NCBI GenBank assembly: GCA_030770425.1 | Contig: JASJFT010000109.1 | Location: 84,200-148,199, forward strand | Direction of reading: 5' to 3' | Length of the DNA: 64,000 bases | Origin: Darksidea phi | Taxonomy: Eukaryota > Ascomycota > Dothideomycetes > Pleosporales > Lentitheciaceae | In this document: positions 24,975 through 36,900 of the stretch, piece by piece | Layout: every line of letters begins with the position of its first letter | Numbering within the stretch: the stretch's first letter is position 1 | Notes under the pieces: model-generated | The model's database searches: none | Seen by the model: the letters and a program-made list of their open reading frames with translations, nothing else | Told to the model about the DNA's origin: nothing | Position numbers and translations under genes: made by a program

Positions 24975-25059
24975 TTTCGTGGTGCAAGAGCAGGTTAGGG
25001 TTAGACAGAATAGTCGGTATGTGAATGGTACCTAATTTATCTACTTGACCCTAACCCTA
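24975..25059. promoter_or_regulatory. 85-bp spacer with inverted telomere-like motifs
   Basis: The gap between the enoyl reductase stop and the regulator ATG contains GGTTAGGGTTAG (24993-25004). In the opposite sense it contains CCCTAACCCTAT (25049-25060), whose last base is the first base of the reductase stop complement. The motifs can pair over about 9-10 bases. This could be a transcription factor site, a terminator hairpin or a relic of telomere-sequence capture. Confidence 0.4.
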
Positions 25060-26234
25060 TCAGTCGACGCGGACAACCAGCTTCTGTCCTGAGACGGCCC
25101 CAGTACGAATCAGGTCCACACCCTGGATGACACCGGCCCACCTGCCGGCTAGGACTTTGACTGGGTGAGATTGGATGCGGCCGGTGTCCAGCAATGTTTG
25201 TGTAGCCGCAAAGATGTTGGCGCTCAGGGCCCGATCTGCAGCCGATGCTTCGCGCGCGTACTCACCATCCAATGCGACGCGACGGCCGAACATGGTTAGG
25301 ACCATCAGCCACGAGGCGCGGACGGACGGGCGCGCGGCGGCGACGGCTTGGCGGACGGGCTCCAGCCCGCAATACCGCCCGCCAGCCCTACCAATTGCAC
25401 CATAGCACAGCTGGGCGCTGTCTGACTCGGACACACAGTCGAGCGCGTACCCCAGGCCGTTGCGGGTGTACGCGCGGATCTCTTTGGCGCAGTCCGGGCT
25501 GCGGTAATCAAACGCCTTTTCAGCCCCAAATCCGAGCACGAGTGCGAAATTCGACGGCGAGCAAGTTGCAATTGGCCGTAATCCTGCCCTACAGCGTCCT
25601 GTCGTCAGCGAGCCGTTTTCAGTCGGCTTGCAGCTTGAGCTTACAGCTTGAGAAGTTGAATGGCCCTAGTGCCAGTGGCGGTGCTGCCTCCAGATACAAG
25701 GACCCAGGCCGCATTCAACCGTGTGGCATCCGAATCCGGCCCGGCCCTGTCCACCAGATGCTCGAGACTCACGGGGATCTCCAATTCGCGGAACAAGGCA
25801 AGACCCGCCGTGGCCAAGCCGATGCCGAGAGTGGATGCCTCCTCGAACGTCATCGTGTCAGGAATCTTGAGGAGCAGCTCAGCCGTCGCTCCAACATACT
25901 GTGCAAAGGCACCGACACGGGGCTCCAGCGAGTTGTTCCCATGAACTGCCCCAGCAACCCTGTCTCCGATGGAAAGACGACGCGGGGCGTCTGAGCCGAG
26001 TGCGACAACGACCCCGGCGAAGTCGCATCCATGAATGGCGCCAACTGCTGGACTGTAATCGAGCATCTTGGCGTCGACGGGATTAATAGCGACAGCAACA
26101 GTGCGAACAAGGGCCATATCAGGGGCCACATGAGGCAGAGGCTCATCTTGGTGCAGAGAAAGCTGGCCCGGGCCGGCAACCACCAAGGCATTCTGGCGCC
26201 GTGGGAGTGCAAACGTGGACGTGGCCGAAGACAT
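25060..26234 (-). CDS. trans-acting enoyl reductase (MDR family) for the PKS-NRPS
   Basis: It should reduce enoyl intermediates on the PKS ACP using NADPH, replacing the missing ER domain. Exons are 26234-25645 and 25588-25060; the 56-base GT-AG intron (25589-25644) joins AIQLLKL to AGLRPIATCSPSNF, as in the family. Product is 372 aa, the usual size. Visible parts: N-terminal GroES-like fold (VAINPVDAKML, HGCDFAGVVVALG, SIGDRVAGAVHG), then a Rossmann domain with VLVSGGSTATGT (about 170-180), and a C-terminal segment ending KLVVRVD. It lacks the zinc ligands of alcohol dehydrogenases, as expected. It is divergent from the MFS gene and precedes the regulator on the same strand. The trans-ER role follows from this family plus the PKS lacking its own ER. 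Confidence 0.93.
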
Positions 26235-26782
26235 TACGTGAGATTAGGATCCTTGGGACTGTTGGAACGGTTGGGACCGAAGTTGTCTGAAGTTGGCTGA
26301 GATTATCTATCTGCACAATAGTGGCACAGAATGGAGCCCAATATATACTGCTGTTGGTGGCACTGAGGTCGCCGGTCAGACTATAGGGATCATGTACCAC
26401 GTCGCCGGTCATCGTCAGCGGAGCTCCTCATCAGAATGGCTGAAAAGCGCCGAACAAGGGTCAGAGAGACCAAGGAAACCCATAGCGCGAGATCACTTTA
26501 TGTACTCGGGCCCAATGGGGGATAACGCAGTTATCCTGTCTGTGCGTAAATAGAAATCTCGCGACGGATCATGTAATCATCCCCCACCGGGCCCGAGTAG
26601 ACAGTATAATCTAGACTGACAATTCATCTCCAGCCGCATATCCAGATCAAATCGTCTCTCTCCCAGTACCTTTCCAACTCGGTCAAACATCAGAAAAGTG
26701 TCGCTTTGCTGCTGTCACACGAATCACGTGATAATCTTCTCCTTCCCCGTTCTTGCCCCAAACGCTATTGCGGCGCTTTGGC
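26235..26782. promoter_or_regulatory. divergent promoter with a 21-bp inverted repeat
   Basis: This 548-base region drives the enoyl reductase leftward and the MFS exporter rightward. Arms TACTCGGGCCC-AA-TGGGGGAT (26503-26523) and its inverse (26579-26599) match at 19 of 21 positions around a 55-base centre. Inside the centre is a perfect ATAAC-GCA-GTTAT hairpin (about 26522-26534), and a second, partly interleaved pair CGCGAGAT/ATCTCGCG flanks the arms (about 26486 and 26556). The CGG-rich symmetry is compatible with a Zn2Cys6 dimer site, but a foldback insertion or small hairpin element would look similar. Confidence 0.5.
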
Positions 26783-28597
26783 ATGGCTCCAGCTGTGTCG
26801 AGCAACTCAGAACATGAGAGGACGATGCAACAACCAGAAACTCCTGAGGCTCCGTCTGAAAATGCCGAAATTCAATCACAAGATGAAGGCGGGGAGGACT
26901 ACACGCCACGCAGAAACATGATCCTCATCATGATTGCACTCTGCGTCACGTCGTTCCTTGCTATTCTTGACATCTCCTTCGTCACAACCGCCTTGCCGAC
27001 AATTGCTGCCTACTTCAAGGCTTCTCAAATCAGCTACTCATGGGTTGGTTCGTCTTACCTCGTAACCCAGTCCGCTTTGGCTCCGCTTTGGGGCAAGGTG
27101 AGCGACATTTTTGGACGCAAGCCAATTGTGTTACTGGCAACCTTCGTCTTTTTCATTGGAAGCTTGATGTGTGCCGTGGCAAATAGCATTGCCGTGCTTA
27201 TTGCTGGGCGTGCCATTCAAGGTGCTGGAGCCGGCGGCGTGCTGCTCATCGTGGCAATTCTAATAGGAGATCTCGTCAGTCCAAGGTAGGTCACATTGGG
27301 AATTCCAGCTTCGGAGTTACTATATGCCTCCAAAAACTGCTCCCTAGAATGCGCTGACCCACTTCCCAGACAGCGCGGACTATATTTTGGCATTCTCGGT
27401 GTGGTATATGCTATCGCAATATCTTCCGGTCCTATCATCGGAGGAGCACTTGCGGAAAATATCGGCTGGAGATGGTGCTTCTACATCAACCTACCGTTCC
27501 AGGGAATCGCTTTTGCCCTCCTGGTCTTTTTCCTCCACGTTCACGATCCCCGTACCGAAATTATCAAAGGTTTAATGGCTGTTGATTGGCTGGGATCGAT
27601 TGCTATGACAGGTTCGGTCTTTATGCTTCTCCTGGGCCTCCAGTATGGCGGTGAGATATATCCTTGGAGCTCTGCCATTGTCGTGTGTTTGATCCTTTTC
27701 AGCGTGGCGGTTTGTGGTATCTTTGTTGGCATCGAGTGGAAGCTGGCCCGTTATCCGGTGCTCCCTCTACGACTGTTCACGACTCGCCCTGTTATCGCCC
27801 TATTCTTGGTGGATCTCACGCATGGATTCCTTTTGTACGGCACGGCCTACTTTGTCCCGTTCTACTTCCAGGTAGTTGTTGGAGCAACACCAATAGACTC
27901 GGCGGTCTGGTCCCTTCCTCTTGCCATTCCCCTGGCTCTCTTCACCATCGGGACAGGTCTTTATATGCGGAAGACGGGAAAGTACTTATACATGATCATT
28001 GCAGGCATGGCTATCTCCACTCTGGGCACCGGTCTGTTGATCGATTTCGGTGCAGAAATCAATTGGCCAAAGTTCATCATCTATCAACTGATTATCGCCG
28101 TCGGCCTGGGTCCCAACTTTCAGGCACCGACCATTGCCCTGCAAGCAAGGTTTCCACCCGCCGACGCGGCCGTCGCCGTCTCCGCGGCCAGTGCAATCCG
28201 CGCACTCAGCGCCGCCTTCAGCATCGTCCTGGGCGGCGTCATTCTTGAGAACCGACTCTCGGCACAAAGCGGTCGTCTCATTGCTTCTGGAGTCAGCCCT
28301 GCGATGGCGGAAGCAATTGCACGGAATGGCGCAGCTGGATCTGTGGAACTCGTTGCACAGCTCACTCCGGCTCAGCAGAACATTTTCAGGTTGGCTGTAA
28401 AGGACAGTCTTGCCGATATGTGGATCTTCTTCGTCGTTCTTTCCGGAATTGGACTCATTGCATCTTTCCTCGTTGGAAGCGAGGAACTTTCTGATGAGCA
28501 TGTTGAACACAAGACGGGTTTGGGAGTGGAAGAGGCAAATCGATTGTTGCATCAAAGGCCGCGGGTCACTGAGCCAGAATCCGCTGAAATGACTTGA
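26783..28597 (+). CDS. MFS drug/metabolite exporter, DHA2 (14-TM) type
   Basis: This plasma-membrane proton antiporter is expected to export the cluster product or give self-protection. Exons are 26783-27285 and 27370-28597; the 84-base intron joins LVSP to RQRGLYFGILG across a split Arg codon. Product is 576 aa. The cytosolic N-tail is acidic/Ser-rich (1-45), then about 14 hydrophobic segments follow. Motifs: LAILDISFVTTALP in TM1, GKVSDIFGRKP (motif A) after TM2, and QGAGAGGVL with GPIIGGAL (motif C region). I start at ATG 26,783 because the only upstream in-frame start is TTG. The gene is divergent from the enoyl reductase, which suggests co-regulation. Substrate unknown. Confidence 0.93.
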
Positions 28598-28696
28598 AGA
28601 CACTCCACAACTTGGAGGAGCAGTGCGATACCTCACCAACGCTGGTGACGCATCTTCTGCTTTTTGGCATTCGACAAGGATGCGCATGATTTGTAC
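28598..28696. other. short spacer between MFS gene and transposon
   Basis: About 100 bases hold the MFS 3' UTR up to the TA target duplication (28697-28698) of the DNA transposon. The transposon inserted just downstream of the exporter, so cluster boundaries on this side may have been moved. Confidence 0.5.
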
Positions 28697-28698
28697 TA

Positions 28699-28787
28699 AC
28701 ATGTTTTATAAGCGAGTCGCGAATACAAGCGAGTCGCGAATACAAGCGAGTCGCGAATACAAGCGAGTCGCGAACCCCACCAACTTT
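28699..28787 (+). repeat. left terminal inverted repeat with four 17-bp units
   Basis: This 89-bp TIR contains four starts of the unit GCGAGTCGCGAATACAA, followed by ACCCCACCAACTTT. It is the inverse of 54633-54687 except for two extra 17-bp units (89 minus 55 is 34 bases). Each unit contains the palindrome TCGCGA and may be a transposase binding site. Confidence 0.9.
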
Positions 28788-28854
28788 CTATACCTAAAAA
28801 GCCACGTAGTTCAACAACGCACTAGAAATATATCGATATAATAGCTATTCTGAA

Positions 28855-29805
28855 TCAAGTAGTATCTATAGTAGCCTTCTTACACGTTCGTGAGTTATGC
28901 CCAGGTTCTCTGCAGCGCGTGCAGCGCGCTGAAGCCTGTCGGCTCACACCTGATTGCGCAGCAACTTGACGTCTTTCGTTCTCTTGCTGCTGCTTAGTAG
29001 CCTTTTGAATAATAATAGCCTCCCCCTCTACCTTAGTTAGGACGCCCTACTTCTAGATCCTCTTCTTTTTACGCTTTCTACGCGTTATAGCGGCCTTAAT
29101 TACCTTCTCTAGGCTTGCGATTCGTTCGCGTATAAATATAGCTTTATAAGCTAATACCTTAGTACCTTTACTTAACTAATTAATAATTAGAATAATAGAA
29201 GTAGACGATAAGTTCTTATATCTACGTATATACTTATAAATTAATATTAATTAAGCCTCTACTTCGTACGTATTACTTAGTATTCTAGCCTCCTATATAG
29301 TCTTTAGTAGGGCTACTAGCGACGGCGTCCTTAGCTTAATATTAAGTCTTAAGATTACTACCTTTAGATTATATAGAACTAGGCTAGTATCTTAAAAGCT
29401 AGAGTAGATATTTTTCTCTATAATAGTCTAATCGTAGGCTACGTAGAAGGTAAATTGAAATTCTAGCTTTATAATATAGCTAATATAATCGTAAATTAGA
29501 CTATTAATCTAATCCTTATACGCGCGCTTTAACGGCGAGAAATAGTCTATATTAAATAACTATAAGAGGTATAATAAATAAGCTAGTATATAAAGAGTAT
29601 AGATTTTATTCTTCTAGTAGAACTTCTAGAATTCGTTCGAGATATAGCTTCTATAGCTATTAACGACTAGTAGCTAGCGTACGTCTACTCTACGATCTAC
29701 TATATATTTAATAAAGTACTTTAGCTAGATAACTCCTAGATTATTATTTATCTAGTCGTTATTATTAATATTAATAGCCTAATTATCTAGTATATTATCG
29801 TCCTC
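28855..29805 (-). pseudogene. pogo-like transposase, C-terminal part (DDE end and zinc knuckle)
   Basis: On the minus strand this continues the transposase interrupted at 53,902. It opens with the sequence after the YEE junction (DDNILDN, stop, AIN), typical of the second half of a DDE_1 endonuclease, with stops at former Trp/Gln codons. The tail is unmutated: a Lys/Arg-rich stretch, then a zinc knuckle CTRCREPGHNSRTC (CX2CX4HX4C), ending KKATIDTT and TGA at 28,855. The knuckle probably binds nucleic acid. RIP-type decay increases toward the gypsy insertion point. Confidence 0.85.
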
Positions 29806-29991
29806 TATTACGCCTACTTTTACTAGAGAACTTCTAGATTATTATTAGCCCGGCTATAATTACGTATTAGACCCTATATAGTTTTATATTCTATTATTAT
29901 ATCTTCTTAAGAATTTATCTTATCTTTATCTAAATATAATCCTTTTACTATCTTAGTATCTTTATATCTATCTACCTATATATACCTTATA
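29806..29991 (+). repeat. 5' LTR of the outer gypsy element
   Basis: This 186-bp LTR starts TATTACGCC and ends CCTTATA. It has the same length as 53716-53901 and differs from it only by C/T and G/A transitions, being the more AT-rich copy. Confidence 0.88.
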
Positions 29992-32900
29992 ATTCGAATT
30001 CTTTCTACTTCTTTTTAAGAACTAGTAGTATAGTATTAATACTAAAAGCTAATATTTTAAAAGTTCTTATTAATTATACTATATAATATCTATTTAGAGC
30101 TATTAATATATCTCCTTATACTATCTACTTAAAGAAGAATACTTATTCTAGTACCTATCTATCTAGTAGACGAAATAATCCCGACGTATAACTAGTTAAT
30201 AAAGTATACTAGTAATATTTCGAGTTTAGTAGATAATAAGTTTAGGAACTAGAATTAAATAATAAGAATAACTACTAACTAGAGAATCTATTTAATTATA
30301 TAGTCCTAGCTATAGATAAAGCTTAAGAGTCTTATAAAGAATCCTATTTTAATAAAATTTAATAACTACTTTAAGTTTTAGAATATTAAATAGTACTAAA
30401 ATAATAGCTTTAACTTTTTTTTTAATTATTTTATAACTTATAAAGCTATTTTAGAGATAAAATCTTTTAGTAGTAATATAAGCTCTAATATACTAAAGAT
30501 ATCTATAGTATAGAGTAAGTATCTAGAATCTTTATATTATAAAATATAAAGGAGTAGCTAGCTTAAAAATATATAAACTTAGATATAATTTAAATATACC
30601 TTATAAAATATAAAAATAGTAGTATACTTTACCTCTATACTAGCTACTCTTTTAAAGCTTTTTAATTCTAATTTAACTATAAGTAGAAAGTATACTACGT
30701 CTTTAGTAGCTTCGAGTAATTCTAGTTAAAAGAAATAGAATTAGAAGTTCTCTTAGTAGGGTAATACTAGATAGTCTTTATTAAGAACTCTATTATACTC
30801 TAAGAGTATAGTATTAATATCCTAATCTAAGACTAATTAAAAGAAGAACTATTAAAAGTATTACTTTAAAGGTAATAATAGATTAGATAAAATTTAAAAA
30901 AAAAAAGCTAACTTATTCTTAAAAAAAGATAAGTTCTAGTTACTAATATTACTATAATACTACTAGGGCTAAATACTAATAATAAATTCTTATAGATTAT
31001 TAATAATATAAGAATATACCTTCCTATAAATATTCTAATATAAGTCTAGGGCCTTTTTAATATAGAATCGAACTTAAATATTATTAGAAAGGATATTATA
31101 TTATAGTAAAACCTTCTTAAGATACTATTATATATAAAGTTATAAATATATTAAGTCTTTAGTATACTACTATATCTAGAAGAGCTATATATTATTATAA
31201 TAATAATATAAAATTCTTAAGGTATAATAAGAATAATAGATTTTTAAGTATTTTAGACTATCTTTATAAATAGCTATAATCTTATCCTTAGCTAGCTATA
31301 GCTATATAAAATAGACTCTTAAGTAGATTACTAAAAGGAATCTTTTAAGTAGTAAGATAGAAGTATAGTAGCTAAGTATATTAAAGTTAAGATAATATCT
31401 AATAACTTAATATAATAGTTATAACCTAGGAAGAAAGTATATATACTATATTTAAAAAGTTTTTATACTTAATTACTTATAAATAAAAAAAAGTATTAAC
31501 TCTAATTTTCTAATATAGTAAAGGTCGTAGAATATCTATAGATATTTATTAGTAAAATATAAACCTTAGAGAGTAATAAGTCTTAAGATATTTAATACTA
31601 GAATAAGTAGAGTCTATTTTAGTTAAAAAACTAGACCCTATAACTCTATAATTATCTCGTCTATTATATAAAGTAATATTCTAAACTAATATAGCTACTT
31701 AAGATTATAGTCTTCTAGATTATAATATTAATAATAAATATCCCTTTATAAAAGGTTACGACTCTCTATTAAAAGAGGTAATAGAAGTTTAAAAATTATC
31801 TAAATACTTTCTATAATAATTCTAATAAGAAAATTAACTTTAAGAAAGTTATAAAGGTATTAGAATACTTTTATAATTAGCTTTAGTACTTTAGTTCTAA
31901 GCTTATTAGTAAAATTACTCCTAACTTAGAGTATAACTATACTATTAATTTTAAAAAGAAAAAGATACTATTAAATCTATCTATTTATAATCTCTTTAGA
32001 AGAGAACTTAAGATTTTAAGGGAATACTTTAATAACTCTTTAGAGAAGGGGTAGATTTAGTCTAATAAGTCTTTAATAGAAGTTTTAATACTTTTTATAT
32101 CTAAAGTTAATAATATACTTTAATTATATATTAATTATAAGGGTTTAAATAAAATAATAATTAAAAATTATTACTTTATATCTCTTATAAGTAAAATACT
32201 AGACTAGTTATCTAGAGCTAAGATTTTTATAAAACTTAATCTCTATAAGATATATTATTAATTATATATTAAAAAAGATAATAAGTAGAAAATAGTATTT
32301 AAAATATATTATAGCTATTTTAAATATTTAGTAATACTATTTAGTCTTATAAATATATCTATTATATTTTAGTTATATATCTATAAAGTCTTAAATAGTC
32401 TATTAAATAAAATATATATTATTTATTTAAATAATATTCTTATATACTCTAAAGAGAAGAAGAATTATAAATAATATATTTATAAAGTTCTTAAGAGATT
32501 ATATAATTAGAAACTCTATTATAAAATCTTAAAGTATACCTTTTTTATAAAGTTAGTAGAATTTCTTAACTTTATTATAACCCTCTATAGGGTAGTTATA
32601 GACCTAGTACGGGTCTAAATAATTAAAGAGTAGCTAAAGCTTAAAGATTACTAGAATATCTAAGTATTTCTTAGATTTATAAACTTTTACTAATAGTTTA
32701 TATATAACTACTTAGATATTATTTATTTACTTCTAGAATATATAACCTCTATATAGAATCTAATACTAGTCTAATAAGATTCTAATAAAGATATATTAAT
32801 AGAAAAGTTAAAAAAGATTAAAAAGAGTTTTATAAAGTAATACGTCTTTTAGTTTTAGCTAAAGAATATATATAATATATTTCTTATACTTTATAAGCTC

Positions 32901-33180
32901 TTTATAAAAGTTTCTATTTTTTAATACTTTAATCTAGTAAAATTTATAATAGTTATTACTAACGTCTCTAAGTTTACTATAGTAGCTATTCTATTATAGC
33001 TATAAATAATAATACTCTTAATAAGAAAATATTAGAAATTAGTTATATTCTTTAGTTATAAGTTTACTAGACTATAAGTTTAATAAAATACTTATAATAA
33101 AGAGTTATTTACTATTATATAAATCTTTAAATAGTAATAATACTATTTTAAATATACTTTAGATACTATCTATATATTAT

Positions 33181-33270
33181 ATAACTATAATAATCTAAGA
33201 TATTTTATAACTATAATAATCTAAGATATTTTATAACTATAATAATCTAAGATATTTTATAACTATAAAA
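33181..33270 (+). repeat. 26-bp tandem repeat inside the RNase H region
   Basis: There are three perfect copies of a 26-bp unit (starting ATAACTATAATAATCTAAG) at 33181, 33207 and 33233, plus a partial fourth. One frame of a unit reads YNYNNLRYF, the decayed RNase H TDHxNLRYF motif, so the element's RNase H was tandemly duplicated. As 26 is not a multiple of 3, the duplication also shifts the frame. Confidence 0.8.
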
Positions 33271-33755
33271 GTACTTTTATCTAAATAAGTATACTAGACT
33301 AAAGAGTTAACTTATTTTAACTTTAAGATTAAATATAAACCTAGTATAAAGAATCTAATTAATATACTATTATAATAATTTAATTATACTAAAGGCTTTT
33401 AGCTTAGAGAAAGAAAAGTATTAAGAAATATTATACTTCCTATACTTTAAAATAAACTTTAGATATAGGTACTCTAGAAGTTTATAACTTTATATACTAA
33501 AGATTAAATAATATATAAATCTAATCTTACTAATAAGAATCTATAAGTAATTTATTAGGAATTTAAAGATAGTATAAATTATTTTATTATAGAATTCCCT
33601 AGTATAATACTAGTTTTTAATAATATATTATCTATTAACCTTAATCTATCTATAAATAGGGATAATAAATCTAGAGAATAATTAAAAGGCTTAGACCTAG
33701 CTTCGATATTTCTTTAGTATTATAAAGTATTTTCTACCTTTATATTATATAAGTC

Positions 33756-33932
33756 TATTATAGTACTAATCTATAACTATTTATACCTATTACGTACTAT
33801 ACCTATAGTTACGGCGCTTCCTTTACTAGACCTTATTATATTAGATATATATAGCCCCCGTTTACTCTAGTATTAGCCCTTTATAGTATAACTTATATTC
33901 TACCTTAACCCTAGTATATCTATACTACGATA
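33756..33932 (+). repeat. 5' LTR of inner gypsy A
   Basis: This 177-bp LTR starts TATTATAGTACTAAT and ends ACTACGATA. It pairs with 40012-40188, with transition-only differences in the parts I compared. Confidence 0.9.
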
Positions 33933-36900
33933 GTTTATACTATTCTCCCTTTTAATCCTATTACTAGGGTAAAACGCTCCCCTAATAGCCTAATCGACTA
34001 CCTTAAACCTAGAAGATACTAAGCTAGACCTACGCTATACTAAGAATACTAAGAACTCTAGAAATACTAAGAACTCTAAGAACTCTAAGAATACTATAGC
34101 TATTAAGGATTAGTAACGTTAATAGGGCGAGTAACTTACTACTATAATTAATTAGGTTCCCGCGCTAGCCTCTCTTATCTAAATAGAAGATATAGTAAGC
34201 GACCTTACTATATTAATTATACTAGGAAATAAGAAATCTATCTTTCTAACTCGTTATAGTATTAAAGCTATATTAAATACCTTAGATATAGGAATATAAT
34301 ATTATATTACCTTTTATACTACGAACCTTAAAGAAGCTTACTAGACTACTTAATAACTCTAAAATAAAAATAGTACTCTATATACTAAAAATAGTATTCT
34401 ATATATCTAAGCTCTAACCTATATATTCTACTAATATCTTACTAGTAATCCTAATAAATTTAACGGTACTAATAGGTCTATAAATAAACGCTAAACTAAG
34501 TATAAAAACTAGAAATTTAAAATTTAAAGTATTTATACTATAGATATAGTAATCTTCGATATAGAATTTAAATATATCTAGTACGTTACTAGTCTTATAT
34601 CTAGTAATATACTTAATATTTATTATAACTAGTTCTACGCTATATAATCTAACCTAGAAAACCCTACTAAGTAGAAATAATAAACTATTATCGACCTTTA
34701 GAAAATCCTTAATACCTACTATATTACCTCTAATAAATAGATAGAGGCTAGGACTAAATTTAATAACCTTATTATAGGTAGTTAAATTTTCTTTAACTTT
34801 TAGGCTAAATTCTATAAATAGACTACTAAAGTAAAAAAAACTAATATAGAAAAAGTCTAAGTACTATATACTAAGGTCTCTACTATACTAGGTATTATAG
34901 CCTCTTACTAGAAGAAATAATTAGACTATATAGATTACGAGAAATAGGTAGAATTCTTTATATATATTTAGAATAGAAAGTAAGAAGAAGAATATATTAA
35001 GAGAATACGAACTAGCTTCTACCTAAATAATAATAGTCGATAAAATAATATCTCTTAGCCTACTTCTATACCTATATCCCTACTTCTAGTACTAGTACTA
35101 ATTTCCGATAACCTTATAATTCTAGATATAATATATATACTACGTACTTCTTAAGAAGAATATATTACTACTAATACCTATCTCTATTATAGTAAACTAG
35201 GTTACTATAAGGCTAACTATAATAAGAAAAAGAAGAACGACGTATAGTTTAGCCGAATCTAAGGCTAAAAATAAGCTATATAATAGTAACTACTACTTAA
35301 CTAGCCTTAATATCCTTTACTATAGTATTAGTATACCTAGAATTAATATATAACCCTATAGTACCCTCGACCCTAGCCCTAGTATAATAATTAGAACCCT
35401 AATAACTAATTCTTATACTAATATCTATTTAATAATAATCTCTTCTTTAACTATATTATAAACTAATCTTAAGAATATACTAAAATTAAAATAATCTCTA
35501 TATCTAATATTCCCTATACTAATATCTTAGTTAACTTAGTATTACTCTTTATAAGTACCTCTTACGTTAACGGTTTAAAAAATATATAACCTTTAGCTAT
35601 TATCGCGACTAGAGGTTAGATAGGAAAGAATTATTAAACGAATAACTATACTAGATTTAGACTATTCTAAGTAAAAAGATCCCTCTTTAACTTAGATCTA
35701 TAAATAGTAAATTATTATTTATTTATACTTCTTTCCTACTTATATATACTACTATTAATATATAGAGTCTTATAGATAGTAGATACTTAATTATTATCTT
35801 TCTTAACTAAACCTTTATTTAAAAATACGCTATTAATACTTATACTATACCCTTTCTAAGAAAGCTCTTACTAGCTAATAGCTATACGAGCGATATACTT
35901 ATATAATATACTATTCTACTAATATAGGTTAGAAACTACTACGAAAACTACCTACTATATATTATTAACCTAGTCTAAAATATACTCGTTATCCTTAGTC
36001 TCCCTTAGCTTTAGAAATATAACCTATCTATTAATTAAATATTAATAATAGTTAATATAGATTCTTAGTACTATTAGAAATACTACTACTACGGAATTAA
36101 GGCCGTATAAGTAGCTTTCTTAACTACCCCCTCTAGTAAAAATATACTAGATAAAACTAAACTACTATATTCTAAGCTATATATTAATATAATAAATTAC
36201 TAACTACCTTTATATATCGAAGATATCGACGAGTATAATCTTCGTTAACTAAATAGAGAGACTTTAATAGATCTACCCCCTAAACTTATACTAGACCGCC
36301 CCTACTATAGGATAAGAAACTTAGATACTAAATATAGGAAAATTCCGAAATATTAAGTAATTATAGTATAAAATTACGTTATAACTAAACTACTACTAGC
36401 TATATAAGTAGGAGGATATCGAGTTAATTTAAAGAAACCTAGGAAAGAACTACTACCGCCGCTTAGTATCCCTCTACTAACTAAACTAAATTATAAGCCT
36501 TTTAACTTCTCTAATATTTATTTTATATAAGTTATAACCTTTATATAATTCTATAAATAACCTAATATAAAAACTACCCGTATTATATAAAATAAGCTAG
36601 ACTAAATACTTAAAATATTACTAAAGAACGAAGGAGACTAAATTTTAAACCTTACTAAAGAAGAATTTAAGGATATTCTAGATAGTAAAATTATAATAGA
36701 CCTCCTAAATAAGTTTCTACTATAGTTTTACGAATTTCTTACTAACTATAAACGTACCTTATACCTTCGAGGTATTAAAGAATCGGATATTAATAAGTTC
36801 CTAGTAGAGAAACTACTCTTATCCGATAATAAGCTAAAAAAGAAACTTCTAGAATAGCTAAGGAATATAGTTACTAGATTCCTTCCTAGAAAAGTAGACG

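Noticed and set aside
24993..25060. Chromosome end or telomere
   Set aside because: Only two units in each orientation, inside a gene cluster with genes on both sides.
26753..26782. Longer MFS N-terminus beginning 10 codons upstream
   Set aside because: The putative start is TTG; the ATG at 26,783 is the normal eukaryotic choice.
28715..28775. CRISPR-like array of four 17-bp repeats
   Set aside because: Repeats are directly adjacent without unique spacers, lie in a transposon TIR, and recur inverted at 54,640-54,685. The genome is eukaryotic.
28623..28841. Small plus-strand frame after the MFS gene, and a similar minus-strand one at 54,563-54,787
   Set aside because: Both run through the transposon TIRs and their 17-bp repeats (giving RVANTSES repeats); no sign of a protein.
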